Positions 1-11,640 of a stretch of DNA of 64,000 nucleotides are shown in pieces. This DNA comes from Cricetomys ansorgei (Eukaryota; Chordata; Mammalia; Rodentia; Nesomyidae): assembly GCA_026225945.1 (NCBI GenBank), contig JAMJFZ010000769.1, positions 4,583,501-4,647,500 on the forward strand, given 5' to 3'. Positions within the stretch are counted from its first letter, which is position 1. Each line of letters starts with the position of its first letter. The notes beneath the pieces are model-generated. The model saw nothing but the letters and a program-made list of their open reading frames with translations. It did no database searches and had not been told where the DNA came from. A program made the translations under genes and the position numbers.

Positions 1-147
1 TTTTTGTTTTCTGAGACAGGGTTTCTATGTTGTAACTCTGGCTGTCCTGGAACTCAATCTGTAGACTAGGCTGGCCTCAAACTCACAGAGATCTGCCTGT
101 CTCTGCCTTCCTAGTGGTGGGATTAAAGGTGTGTACCATCATGGCCT
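1..147 (-). mobile_element. B1 SINE (7SL-derived), antisense
   Basis: Antisense B1 of near full length: it starts with the T-rich tail and GAGACAGGGTTTCT, runs through CTGGCTGTCCTGGAACTC and GGCTGGCCTCAAACTC, and ends at GGGATTAAAGGTGTG. Its A tail may extend off the left edge. B1 is a rodent SINE derived from 7SL RNA and moved by L1. Confidence 0.95.
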
Positions 148-2090
148 GGTATGAATGTGGTCTTAAACTATATACTGTTCTAACCAAATTGGGATAATAG
201 TGATAAAGATAGTCTCTTGGTTACTAAGGATGCCATTAAACCGGATTGCATCTGCATCTCATAGCTATATGGACCTATACAGTCAAATGTGGAGAGAAGA
301 TATTCCCTGTATCTTGTCCAATCTTGAACTTGATGCTGACTGAAACTGGAAACCTCCCAAAAGATCTCAGGTCTCTTCTTTCAAAGCTATTCTGCAGCCT
401 CAATCTATAATCTCTGGTACATGTACAGAACTTTCAGAATCTAGAGAAATGCTAAGTCACAATGCATCAATAGGCCTGACACTTATTTTAAAGCCAAAGT
501 TGTGTCTCTTTCTATTCTAGCTCCTCATTCTGCTCCCAAAGCTGGAGAAGTAGTTTAAAGATAGCTGCCTCATTTAGCACTGTCCTCAGCTATTGACCTG
601 GTTGGGGGAAGGAACAATCAGTGAGATCTGCCCAGCAGTGACATGTTTTACTGTGGTAGGCCTGGACTCATTTTTTTTTCCCTTTCCATACTAGGGAAAA
701 CATTTCATCCAGTTTACTGGAAGCAGGCCCTGTAACTTTTTACCTTGTTTTCTTATCTTTTGGGCTGGTATTTTAGTCGATGTGCTATTCAAGTGGTATG
801 CCCACAGAGAGAGAGATGTACATAGTCTCTTATTCAGCTGCCTTCTTGATTTGCCCCATACATGTATCATATTTGAGGATTATACAATTGAAGTTGAATT
901 TCTGTGTCAGAGAACATACATATGCTTAAACTGAGAAGATGAGAGTAAAAATATTTCCATATCAATTATACCAATAAAAATTGCCAGTTATAGGAGATGA
1001 AGATTCCCATTTTTCTATACCTTAAATACTCCTTGAAACTTAGAGGCAGCTACATTATAAGCATTCTGATGTTAAAATGGTTTGTTACTCCTTTTGTTCG
1101 TAAATTCTTATGTAAATTAGTCTTTAAACTTATAAGGATAGGTTAATCCTTATGTGAACTAAGGACAGTAAATTTAATCATATGAAGTCAAGGATGAACA
1201 ATCATTATAGACATTAAATATTCTTTTTCTCTCAAGAGACATTTATTTTCATTGAGGAAATGTTTACATGGTTTAAAAATTTATTTTATTTATAAGGCAT
1301 TTTAGGACCTTCATTAGCCCTCATTTAGGAACGAAATGAAGCATTTCTACATTTCCATTCTACTGAATTGGTTACATCATAAAATGTAATCAAATCACTG
1401 AAAGAAAAATTTTAAATTAATAGTGCATGCCTGGTCTGCACCACAAATTTTTGTTGAAGCTTATTTATTTTCCTTTCTGTGTAAAGACTTCGGCCATTAT
1501 GGTCCAGCTAATGAACTTAAATGTTTTTTCAAGTACTCTCAGCAATATAGATTTTACACTTCTGCGTTATTCTTAATCATTATTTATTTATTTCCTTCAA
1601 TGTTGATCTATATGAGGTTACAGTTTTAATTATTATAAATTTCTCATTAAAATAGATGCCAAATTTAATTTGTTCTAAAAAATGTTCAGATAAAAAAGAC
1701 TACAATTTAAAATTGATAGATTTCCTGCTAAAGAAATAATTGAGACCCAAACTAAAATGGCCTAATAGTTGCCTGCCTCTAATCTCCCTGAGAGAAAGGA
1801 GCTAGCCATCAATCAATACTGTTTCTAAGTATCTAGAAAATCTCAAATTCTAAATCTCAAAACAATAGGGCTTAATAAGTACTTCTTGCATGGTTATTCA
1901 TAGTTACAGTCTGGACTGATACAAGGCTGGATCAACTATGCTGTTTTCACATGACCTAAGGTTAAAATCATTAAAAAAAATCCTCATATTTAGAATTCAA
2001 TAACATTTAATTACTCTTTAAATAAATGAAGTAACCTATTTTCAGTATATATTAATATTTTTTTCTGCTTCATCAAGAACTGCACTCTAC
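148..2090. other. Unassigned AT-rich sequence, no gene seen
   Basis: I recognise no gene or repeat here. Open frames are short and no better than chance. Old, diverged repeats below visual detection may be present. Confidence 0.5.
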
Positions 2091-2094
2091 AATG

Positions 2095-2620
2095 TAAGGT
2101 TGGAATAAGATGGTGGCACTTAGTAAGACCCTCTGGAGATCTCTCCAAACACACACTGATTTGTATATCTATTCAAGCACCAAATTAACAGAACAAGAAC
2201 TAAGAAAACTGAGTAAGAAACACTAAGGAAATCAGGTCAGAAACTTTTGGGTTTTCAGTATAATGAATGAATAAAACAACACATTGAGAAACATAGGAAA
2301 GAAAGCATTGCCTAATCACCCTAATTCCAAGCCAAATGCAGAGAGATATCTCCCCCCTTTTTTGGGGGGGCATGCAGAGGAAGACAGAGTTATGCCCAGG
2401 CCTTAAGCATGAATCCAGTATAAGGCCCCCCATAATGAAATGCAGGGCTGGGTAGAGCCTCACAACCTCTACTGTCAGGTCAGTGTTTATAGATTGAGCT
2501 ACTGAAACTGTGCTAGGAAAGCTACTACAGGGCTTTGTGTTAGAACTTAGTGACAACCAGGACCCAGCAGAATTTAAGCCACAAATATAGGCCAACTGCA
2601 CTCTATACAAGATTACTTCT
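2095..2620 (+). other. Possible old L1 5'-UTR-like sequence
   Basis: Begins with AAGATGGTGGCACTTAG, like the AAGATGGCG-type starts of some old mammalian L1 5' ends, and is richer in G+C than its flanks. A 136-codon antisense open frame (2200-2610) has no recognisable motif. If the reading is right, this may be the 5' end of the L1 whose 3' part starts near 2860, with the middle lost. Resemblance only. Confidence 0.2.
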
Positions 2621-2859
2621 TAAAGATAGGGTATAGCTGTCTGTGAGTGTAACAGAAATTTATTAAACTTTTGGAATTTCCTCATTTTAAACTCTGTGAA
2701 ACTAAAGAAAACACTTATAAAATCTCAACAGTTTATCTAAAAAGCTAAAAAGTGGAAGTATTTTACTAAAAATCAAACCATGAGATTAAACGTTTGACAG
2801 AAGACATCATCAGCAAAGATGAGAAGGATTTTTAACTGAAAGACAGATTAACTGAAAAT

Positions 2860-4400
2860 ACATGGGGGAAAAGATTTGTCTTGGAGTAATTCTAACCAAT
2901 CAAGTGAAAGACTTGTAAAATAAAAAATTCAAGACGTTGAAGAAAGAAATTGAATATATAAGAAGATGGAAAGATCTTCTTTGCTCATGAACTGGTGTGA
3001 TTAATATAGTACAAATAACCATCCTGCCAGAAACAATCTACAGATTCAATGTAATCCCCATCAAAATTCCCACATAATTCTTCACAGAAATTGAAAAGAC
3101 AATTTTCAGCTTTATATGGAAACACACACACACACAAAGAAACAGGATAGCTAAATTCCTGAATTATTCCTGAATAATAAAACAACACTGAATGTGTCAT
3201 TTCTGATTTCAAGATATACTTAAAAGTATAGTAATAAAAACAGAATTTTATTGGCACAGAAACAGGCATATTGATCCATGGAATCAAATTTAAGACCCAA
3301 GCATAAATTCACATACCTATGGACACCTGTTTTTGGATAAAGAAGCCAGAAATATGCACTGAACAATAAGACAGCATATTCAACAAATGGTGCTGGTCAA
3401 ACTGGATGTCTGCATGTAGAAGAATGCAAATAGATACAGATCTATCACTCTGCCCAAAACTCAAGTCCAAGTAGACCAAAGACCTCAACACAAAACCAGA
3501 TGCACTGAACCTGACAGAAGAGAAAGTGGGGAATAGCTAGGAACACATTGGCATAGGAGACAACTTTCAGAACAGAACACAGATAGATAAAGCACTAAGA
3601 GCAACAATTATTAAATGGGACCTCATGAAACTGAAAAACTTCTGTAAGGCAAAGGACATTGCAATTTGGGAGAAATGGAATGGAAAAGGATTACCAATTA
3701 CACATCTGATAGAGAGCCAGATCCAAAATATAAATAGCTAAAAAAATAGATAGCAAGAAAATAAATTACCAATTAAAAATGGGGTACAGACCTAAACAGA
3801 GAATCCCCAGAAGAGGAAGTTCAAATGTCTGACATTTAACATCCTTAGCAATCAGAGAAATGCAAATCAAAGCTACTTTGAGATTTCATCTTACAGTTGT
3901 CATTATTGCTAAGATCAATAATACAAGTGACAGCTCATGCTGGCAAGGATATAGAGCAAAGGGAACACAGATCCATTACTGAAGGGAGTGCAATTTTTTT
4001 CAGTCACTATAGAAACCAGTGTGGCTGTTCCTCAGAAAAATGGAAGTTGGTTCACCTCAAGATCCAACTATACCACTCTGACATTTACTCCAAGGAAGCT
4101 TCCTCCTACCACAAGGACACTTGTTCAACCATGTTCATTGCTGATCTATTAATAATAACCACAAATTGGAAACAACCCAGATTCCCTCAGCAAAAGACGA
4201 GATAAAGAAAATGTAGTACATTTATATTATGGAGTATTCCTCAGCTATTAAAAAACAAAGAAAGAGATGATGAAATTCAAGATAAATGGATCAAACTAGA
4301 AAAACAAAACAAAACAAACAAAAACTCATCCTGAGTGAGGCAACCCAATCCTGAAAGACAAATATGGAATGTGTTAGCTTATATGCGGGTATCAGCTTTT
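2860..4400 (+). pseudogene. L1 retrotransposon ORF2, 3' portion, decayed
   Basis: Sense L1 ORF2 sequence downstream of the reverse transcriptase core. Landmarks are CAGATTCAATGTAATCCCCA (3043), CAAATGGTGCTGGTCAAACT (3384), AAATGCAAATCAAAGC (3859), GACAGCTCATGCTGGCAAGG (3931) and GGAGTATTCCTCAGCTATTA (4231). Many stops and frameshifts break the frame; the longest remaining open stretch, 102 codons at 3897-4205, does not follow ORF2. The intact protein would nick target DNA and copy L1 RNA; this copy is dead. It continues into the 3' UTR at 4401-6175. The 5' edge is approximate: similarity is clear from about 2890. Confidence 0.9.
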
Positions 4401-6175
4401 AAGTTAATGATAACCGAGCTACAATCTGTAGAACCACAGACATTACATGTAGAATAAGGGACTGAGGGCAGGAGGATAGATAGATCTCCCTAGGAAAGGG
4501 AAATAGAAGAGATAGTTATGTGTAGATGGAGAGGGAATGGAACAGGAGGAGCAAGTATACAGGGAGAGGGAAGAGGGGGACAAGGGAGGTAATATGAGGA
4601 TAGACAGCTAAAATTAAGGACCATTTGAGGCATAGTATGAAAACCTAATACAGAAGAAGCTTCATAAATTACATACATGTATTAAGGAGATCTTAATGAA
4701 ATCATCAAATAATGAGGGAACAGAGCTTCAAGTGGACATTTCTTGTCTCCAAATGAAGCTTCCAGTACCATGATTGGGTTAAATTCAATTGACCCCAAAG
4801 GGGTCCCATGAGAATCCCCAAACAACCCAGGCTATTGTCGAGACAATGGATTGCTCTCCACAAACTGACAGCAAGGCCCCATTGCTAAAGACAACACATA
4901 AACAACTCACTAAACATGGAGATGTTGAGCCAGTGCCTACATAGAACCTTCACTCTTGCATTCTGGCATCTTTGGTACATGAAGGTACTCTGCACCCTAC
5001 TGTAAGAAAGAGGTAAACACCAACCTAGCCACAAACCCTTTGACCTATAATGGTGTCCTGCTTGCAATATATGCTAGTGCAATTGTGGCACAAACTTTAT
5101 GGAAGTAGCCAACCAATTTTAATTTGATTTAAGGCCCACTCCACAGATGGAACCCATACCAAACATTGTGTGGGTGACCAAGAACCTAAGATTAGACAGG
5201 CCAGTGACCTAGGGTAAAACCAAATACTATTGTTCTAAAAACAGTGTTAAAATGACTCCTAATAACATTCTGCTATGCTCATAGATCAGTGCCTCCCTCA
5301 GTCATCATCAGAGAAGCTTCCTCATGCATAAGATTGGAATAAATACAGCCAGACAGTATACAGAAAATGAGAGATCTTGGAACAGTAAACAATAAGAGTG
5401 ATGCTTCCATGAAATCCCTCCCTTTAGGGCTCAAGGAACCCTACAGAAGAGGAAGGGGAAAGAATTTCAGAGGCAGAGGGATGGAGGACACCAAGAAAAC
5501 AAGGCCTTCTAAATCCATAGGATAAATGCATATATGAACTCACAGAGACCAAGGCAGCATGTACAGGGCCTGCACCAGATGGGGTTCTAGAGTTGAAAGG
5601 AAAAGTTAGCACACACCTTCATTCCTAACCTAGAATCTATATCCACCTGCAAATGAAAATTTAGTTTTCTCCAAGGGAGTCTCACTGTGGAAACAAACTA
5701 CTCTTACAGGTAGGTTTGCATGATTAATACTAGCTAGCCAAAACAAAAGTAAGTCGATGCCATCATTGGTGGTTTCTTATAACATAATGTTATGGTAGGG
5801 CTTTTATTATTATTGTTGTATCTTATTTTAGTTTAGTTTATTTATGTTTTCTCTCTTTTTATCCTATAAGTCCTTTGTGTATGTTATGGCTTCGGGTTTT
5901 GTGTTTTTATTCCAACTCCTAAGAGTTGGGATGAGTGGTACCTTTTCTTGGGCTCTTTTCCTTTTGTTTTTGTCCTATTTCAATGTATTAGTTTTGTTTT
6001 ATCTAACTATATTTTATTTTATTATTATTCCTTAGAAGCCTGTTTGTTTTCTAATGAGAGAAGGGGTGGATCTAGATGGGAGTGGGGGTGGGGAGGAACT
6101 GGGAGGGTAGGGGAGAACCATAATCAGGATGCATTTTGTGAGAATAAAAACTATTTTCAATAAAAGGAGAAAGTA
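4401..6175 (+). mobile_element. L1 3' UTR (Lx-type), sense
   Basis: Long L1 3' UTR joined to the ORF2 remnant upstream. It has the rodent L1 landmarks GCTATGCTCATAGATCAGTG (5272), the CTTCGGGTTTTGTGTTTTTAT block (near 5890), the G-rich stretch after 6050, and a terminal TCAATAAAAGG polyadenylation region (6157-6167). The same UTR blocks recur at 23.2-24.7 and 52.8-53.4 kb, so all three are one L1 lineage. The family name Lx is from memory of the 3' UTR. Confidence 0.85.
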
Positions 6176-6410
6176 GACTTGAATTAAGAAAGAATAAGCA
6201 CACAAACATATCCAATATGCTCTAATATTGTAAACATGGTATGTATACCATATGTTTAATATGAAGACTAAAATACAAAAGAAAAACTACATTAAAAAGC
6301 TAAACAATAGGCAGTATAGAAATATGTAAAATGGTATAGCAGAACAGTAGATTAGTGCCAGGTATGGGATAGCTTATTTTCTAGTTGTTACATGCTCAAG
6401 ACATCCTAAA

Positions 6411-6414
<4 letters not shown>

Positions 6415-6467
<53 letters not shown>
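6415..6467. repeat. (TG)n microsatellite
   Basis: About 26 uninterrupted TG dinucleotides: likely polymorphic in length and able to form Z-DNA. It lies between the L1 end at 6175 and the LTR at 6767. Confidence 0.98.
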
Positions 6468-6471
<4 letters not shown>

Positions 6472-6766
6472 GCCATAGCTTTTGGTTGCCTTCTGGAACT
6501 TGTCATACTACATAACACAGAGTGCTGAGTGTCCTGGCCAGATATTCTTTTTAGACAGAATCTTTTGTTAAAAACTGAGCTACCCTGGTTGCTTATAAAT
6601 AGGTAATACCTAAAAGTCCAAGAGCCTCAGTTTGGCCTACTACAGCGCCTGAGGAATAGAAGGCCAGGGTAGGGCAACTATGGAGAGTAGGAAGAGTGCC
6701 AAGCTATAGAGTCAGGCAGGGAGAAGTTCAGCCTGAGCAGAGATAGCCCCACCCTTGGTGACCTGG
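6468..6766. other. Unassigned sequence
   Basis: No recognised gene or repeat. Slightly higher G+C than the flanks around 6620-6760. Confidence 0.4.
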
Positions 6767-7065
6767 TGTTGTGGAAGTTTATTTTCAGTTATGTTTAAAA
6801 TAATTGTTTTTGTGTACTGTTGGAAAAAGAGATGCATAGGCCTTGGCATTTAGTATTGTCTGCAGGTGTTGGATTTCTATGGGGGATGTTTGATTGCTTA
6901 TGATCTGCACCTGAGGAATTCTGAATGACTAAAAATTCCCGAGCTCAGATGCTTTGGGTTCTACTGTCCAAGTTGGCACTTGCCATGGTGGTGGTTCCCT
7001 TTGCTGAGGTCTGGCAGGTCATGCACCTATGAAAATGCCTGCATGTCATCCTCGCTGAACACACA
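6767..7065 (+). mobile_element. Solo-LTR family copy A (ERV LTR), sense
   Basis: Starts TGTTGTGGAAGTTTATTTTC. It shares long blocks with 23592-23933 and with the complement of 60624-60961, including GTATTGTCTGCAGGTG, GGATGTTTGATTGCTTATGA and TTTGCTGAGGTCTGGCAGG. It lacks about 17 bp in the middle compared with copy B, and its 3' end is degraded: no matching duplication of the left flank is visible. It is read as an endogenous retrovirus solo LTR by comparison with copy B, which has clean ends. Confidence 0.75.
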
Positions 7066-7930
7066 ATGGAGTACTGCTATAATCTAGAGCATATCTGATA
7101 AACTTAAATATACCCTAATATCAGTGGGTGGCCCAACCTCTGTAGATTCTCATCTTGTATTCAGTGATGTGGAGGCTGAGAACTCTGAAGTTCCAGTAGT
7201 ACTCTTGATAACCACAACTACAACCTTCTAGTAGGGAAATTATTTCTAAAATGGTCTTGGAAATATGAAAGTAATTTTTCTACATTTATAGATATCAGTG
7301 CTGTGGTTGCATCTCACATTTCTAATGTACTACCTACCTGCAACATTAGTCACTCCAGAGTCCATGACCTGGAGTCTAGAGAAGGTGGGAGACCCTAATG
7401 CTAAGTGTGTCCAGCAGATGCCATGGTGCACGTTCAGGGATGCTGCTAAACTAAAGATAGCTCTGCTGGACATTAGACACTTGGTCCAATACAAACTCAG
7501 CAACAGCATAAACCACAAGGCAAAAGACCCTAAAACAATGCTTATAACCAGTAGTTTTCAATTTCTGAGGACTCAGAAATTCCAGCACTTTATCTTTTTT
7601 ATTTCCTTTTTCTTTTTGTTCTTTTGTATTTTTTGTAATTTTTTTGTATTTTCATTGTTTTTTTCTATACCTCTAGCTGAAAATTATTAATTTCCCTCAT
7701 GAACATAAACACAATTATTCTCAGTAGAATCTTACAAACATTTTTTTAAATTTCAGAATGTTATAAATCATGGCCATGTTGTTTTCCGTCTAGTGAAACA
7801 AGAACAATTAAAAATACCCCAATATATAAGTATAATGCAACACATAAATATTTCAGTACTGAAATCACATAATCATCTCAATAAACCATAAAGCTGCCCT
7901 CAGAAAAACCAGCATTCTTCATGAAAAATG
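7066..7930. other. Unassigned sequence; chance open frame of 130 codons
   Basis: No repeat recognised. An open frame at 7298-7690 ends in a Phe-rich tail encoded by T-runs and has no motif that I recognise. Confidence 0.4.
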
Positions 7931-7968
7931 AAACAAACAAAACAAAACAAAACAAAACAAAACAAAAA
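7931..7968. repeat. (AAAAC)n simple repeat
   Basis: Tandem AAAAC units just before the SINE fragment at 7990. Confidence 0.9.
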
Positions 7969-7989
7969 AACTACAGAAACTAGTAGAAG

Positions 7990-8095
7990 AGGGGCAGCAA
8001 GATGCCTCAATGTGTAAGGCTGTTACTACCAATCCTGATGACCTGAGGTTGATAACAGAAACACAACGAAGAGGAAGTATAGTGGAACTGATATT
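7990..8095 (+). mobile_element. B2/B3-type SINE fragment, sense
   Basis: Diverged tRNA-derived head: GGGGCAGCAAGATGCCTCAA, then CCTGATGACCTGAGGTTGAT at the B-box position. The 3' body is missing or unrecognisable. Confidence 0.65.
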
Positions 8096-8244
8096 TAAAA
8101 ATCTAAAATTAAAAGAAAGAAAAGTGGTTAGACATAGTTGCCATGGCCACCAAGGAGTTCTAATCTGATAAGAAATTAATCTTACTTATTACATGAAATT
8201 CTGAAGATAGACTTGGAAAAATATGGAGCCCAAAGAAAATATCA

Positions 8245-8375
8245 CATCATTCTTTGATGTTAATATTTATTGACTTTTAAAAGGAATCTGAGGTAGCTGT
8301 TATTTTTCTGTCCATTTTACAGATAAATGCACGCTGCTATTGTCTGAGCTAGAATTTGAACACAGATAGGATAGC
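8245..8375 (-). mobile_element. MIR SINE, antisense
   Basis: Matches the antisense core of the ancient MIR family: CTGAGGTAGCTGTTATT, CCATTTTACAGATAAATGC and GAGCTAGAATTTGAACACAG. Confidence 0.75.
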
Positions 8376-8539
8376 TCCAGAGTATGTGGATATAATTCCT
8401 TCATTAAACCAATTATGTAGTTACATGACCTTAACAACATATATAGAAATGTTCTCCTTTTTGCCATGTTGACACAGGGAATTCTTAAATGCACAATTTG
8501 GATTCTGAATATCGACTGTCTTTTTAAGAATTATATTGT

Positions 8540-8645
8540 TTGGATGCTACAGTATAATTCTGTTGTAGACCATTTGCTTAGCATGCCCAAGGCTCTTGGT
8601 TGAAACTTCAACACTGCCAAGAGGAAGGAAGGGAGGAAGGGGGGT
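8540..8645 (+). mobile_element. ID/B4-type SINE head, sense
   Basis: CCATTTGCTTAGCATGCCCA followed by a GGTTGAAACTTCAAC B-box-like segment resembles the tRNA-derived ID head. It is followed by a GGAAGG-rich purine tail (8620-8660). Confidence 0.65.
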
Positions 8646-8732
8646 CGGGGAGGGAAAGAAAATATTTAAGAACTAATTTCTTAGTACTAACATTTCATTA
8701 ATAAGTGTTTTACAAGTTAAAAATCAAAACAT

Positions 8733-8855
8733 TTGAGCCAGGCATGGTGGTACATACCAGGACTCAGGAAGCAGAAGCAAAAGGATTTGTGTGAGTTTGA
8801 GTTTGAGGCCAGCCTAGTTTATACAGTGAGTTCCAGGATAGCCAGGGCTATGTAA

Positions 8856-8856
<1 letters not shown>
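8733..8856 (+). mobile_element. B1 SINE, sense
   Basis: GAGCCAGGCATGGTGGTACA, GGCCAGCCTAGTTTATACAG and AGTTCCAGGATAGCCAGGGC identify a sense B1. A (TA)n tract replaces its A tail. Confidence 0.92.

Positions 8857-8857
<1 letters not shown>

Positions 8858-8899
<42 letters not shown>
8858..8899. repeat. (TA)n microsatellite at B1 3' end
   Basis: About 21 TA dinucleotides, probably grown from the B1 tail. Confidence 0.95.
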
Positions 8900-8902
<3 letters not shown>

Positions 8903-10464
8903 ATATTTTATAGTATGAAAAGTGTTTTTATGAAGAAAGAGTTGACCTGGAAGCATCACTATTACAATTTAGTATCCTTGGCACTGGCAAAATTGGGCAC
9001 TCCTAAAAAGAATATAGGCTATATCATGCCCACTATTTACCAAAGAACAAATATGTCATTTGTTTCTGATTACCTGCAAGTAGATGTGTTTCTATATTTT
9101 CTATGTTTTACATTTGTGTTTTTTTAAAAAATATCTATTGAGATAGTTCCTATTTTTCCCTTTTTGGAGTATTTTGTCCCCTATTCTGCTGTCACTCCAT
9201 CCCTATGATTGGGCACTTATAGCCTCTCAATAAATATCTGGGGATAATGAGTACTATCACAGGAACAAATATTCCTAAATCCCAAACCACTTTATATGTG
9301 GATTTTCTGGCTTTCAAACATGATCCATGACTAGTGTTCTAATGAATCATATGGACATCTAAAAGTCCAGTGAATCTTAAGGTGTTATTTGGGCCATTTT
9401 AATATAACCTAGAGACTCCAGTGAATCCCTCAAGACTTGTACAATTTTTTTTAGCTTTAAAACAAATTAGTATAATCTGAATAAGATTAACACAACCAGT
9501 AACAGTTATTAAAGGTAGTTATTAAGCATGTGGTTTGTTCTTTATAAACTTAGGTTGAATAAGACATGAATTTTCTTTTTATCTTACTCCTAGCCCCATC
9601 CTTGACATTGGTAATTCTGGCACTTCCCTTATAAACTTTAAAAATCCAACACAGTGCATTTCTCCTTAATTAGAATATTCAATTAGGATGAGTTAAATAT
9701 AATCTAGATATTAGGTAAAAGTACCACTTTAATAGGTTCAATTCTATCTTCTTCAACTGCTTGCTTTGCAAATTGTCTGTGCCTAAAATAACCACTCGCC
9801 TATATCAGCAAAGACACACTCTAAGAAGAAGCTTTCACCATTAAAATATTCAAGCTTCAAAACTTCCAGATGGATAGTTTCCAATTAGGAAGAGAGAGAA
9901 TACAATGCTTTCATAGGTAGTAAGAAAAGCACCTAACAAAGGATTTTAGTTAATCCTATGTGGGTGGAAATCTCAGTCAAGAGGAAAAGGAAAAAAAAAA
10001 CATCTCTTAAAGATGTTAAAGAGAAAAGAACAAACTTTTCTATTTGCTTGATGATTCGGGAACTGTAAGTATGTTAACTTTTCAAAAATTCACTCAGACA
10101 AATTTGAATGACCAGATTAATAGGGCACAACAGACCATATGCTCCTAGGAAAAGTTACCTTCCAATACATTTTTAGATGCTGATGATGTGATATGGACTA
10201 TGTTGGTAAAATGAAGACTGAAGAACCAGATGAGAGTGAGAAAGAAATTTGCAACAACATTTAAACCATTAACACAAAGAGAAGAAAGGTAATCTAGTAC
10301 AGATATAGAAACTTGCATAGCATATTGGCTGAGAGTACAGTGTTTTGGTGGATATAGTGTTTCAGCTTGAACTTTCTAGTTCTTGTTTCTTCCTAGATCT
10401 TGGTTCTTCTTCATATTTTATCATCTTAATATAATTCCAAGTTAATTGATTTCTTTCTAAGGTA

Positions 10465-10465
<1 letters not shown>
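8900..10465. other. Unassigned AT-rich sequence
   Basis: No gene seen. Around 9205-9240 the run GGGCACTTATAGCCTCTCAA followed by TAAATATCT recalls the 3' end of an L2/MIR element, but it is too short to call. Confidence 0.4.

Positions 10466-10502
<37 letters not shown>
10466..10502. repeat. (TG)n microsatellite with TGCA-rich tail
   Basis: About 18 TG units, followed by an imperfect alternating stretch of GCACATGC words to about 10537. Confidence 0.95.
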
Positions 10503-10504
<2 letters not shown>

Positions 10505-10564
10505 ATGCACATGCTCACACATGCACATGCACATGCTGTATAAAGCTCAAAAGCAACATATATC

Positions 10565-11119
10565 ATGCACTGTAGTTGTGGATTAAAGATAGAAAGCAGT
10601 AAGAGACAGTCAGATCACTGTATCACTCAACTCTCATCAGAAAAGCTTCTCCTCTGTGTAGATGGTAATTTTCACAGAGATCCACGACTAGATATTGTGG
10701 AGACAATAAGGAACCTTGAAGCACTCAGCCCTAAAAAGTTTGAAAAGTTAATGTCTTCATTAAACCCTTTCCCCTCCCCTCAAGTCTCAGCTATGCAGAA
10801 GAGGAAGTGGAGAGACTGTAAGAGCCAGAGGTGTGAATGACTCTAAGGAAAGTCTTCTAGGTACAACTGAGCTGATGAACATATGAACTCACAGAGACTG
10901 TGAGTATGAACATGAACTGCACAAATGCAAGCAGAATGGAATCTCAGTTGGAGAAAGGAAAAATGGCACAAAACCCCACCCCTAACCAAGAAGCTATTTG
11001 AAGTTGATAGCTGCTGGGGGGAGGGAAAAATCAGTTTTCTTCAAAAGAGTGACACTGGATATATAAACCATACTCCAGGACATCATCCTCAGAATTAGTT
11101 GAGCAACAACAGGAAAAGG

Positions 11120-11159
<40 letters not shown>

Positions 11160-11325
11160 CGCTTCTTTTGTTGGTATTGTTGTGGTTTGGTGTGGGTTTT
11201 TGTTTTTTATTAATTTATCTAACTTTTTTTCTTTTTCTTTTTTTCTTGTTTTGGAAATCTTTTTTAGGGGAGAAAGACAAAGAATATGAAGCTGGGTGGA
11301 ATACGGAAGTGAAGAGGATCTAAAA
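10565..11325 (+). mobile_element. L1 3' UTR (mouse/rat type), sense, left part
   Basis: Resembles the murine L1 3' UTR: ATGAACTCACAGAGACTGTG (near 10884), ACCCCACCCCTAACCAAGAA (near 10972), GTTGATAGCTGCTGGGG and AATCAGTTTTCTTCAAAAG. No ORF2 precedes it, so it is a 5'-truncated insertion. It is interrupted by a URR1 element and resumes at 11554. A 91-codon open frame at 10565-10840 falls in the UTR and is not a gene. Confidence 0.85.
11124..11162. repeat. Alternating (TG)n(CG)n tract in the L1 3' UTR
   Basis: 39 bp of perfect pyrimidine-purine alternation ending in GTGCGCGCACGC: a Z-DNA-prone sequence. Confidence 0.95.
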
Positions 11326-11553
11326 CAGTGGCTCTCAAACTTGCTAATGCTGTGTGTGACCCATTAATACAGTTTTTTGGGTTGTAGTGACCCCATACCA
11401 TAAAATTATTTTTATTTCTACTTCATAACTGTAATTTTGCTACTATTATGAGCTGCATTGTAAATATCTGATATACATATGGTGTTAGGAGACCCCTGTG
11501 AAAGGGTCATTAGACCCACAATGGGGTCACGACACACAGGTTGACAACTGTTT
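11326..11553 (+). mobile_element. URR1 hAT-Charlie nonautonomous DNA transposon
   Basis: Begins CAGTGGCTCTCAAACTTGC and ends with the complementary terminal repeat AGGTTGACAACTGTTT. The interior has GTGACCCATTAATACAGT and CTTCATAACTGTAATTTTGC, typical of rodent URR1. The flanks ATCTAAAA (11318-11325) and ATCTAGAA (11554-11561) are an 8-bp TSD with one mismatch, as expected for hAT elements. It sits inside an L1 3' UTR and is therefore younger than that L1. It codes for nothing; mobility needed a transposase in trans. Confidence 0.93.
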
Positions 11554-11640
11554 ATCTAGAAGGACTTGGAAGAAGGGAAAGAATATGATTAAAATATATT
11601 GTGTGAAAATTAAAAAAATACTATTTAAAAATATAATTTT
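11554..11640 (+). mobile_element. L1 3' UTR, right part after URR1
   Basis: Resumes the L1 tail: AGAATATGATTAAAATATAT then TTGTGTGAAAATTAAAA, the usual 3' end of murine L1. Removing URR1 and one TSD copy rejoins the UTR. Confidence 0.85.

Noticed and set aside
2200..2610. 136-codon minus-strand open frame
   Set aside because: No recognisable domain, low-complexity Cys/Ser/Leu mix, in a possible L1 5' region; length is within chance for 64 kb.
7298..7690. 130-codon open frame
   Set aside because: The C-terminal third is Phe runs from T-rich DNA; no motif or splice context.
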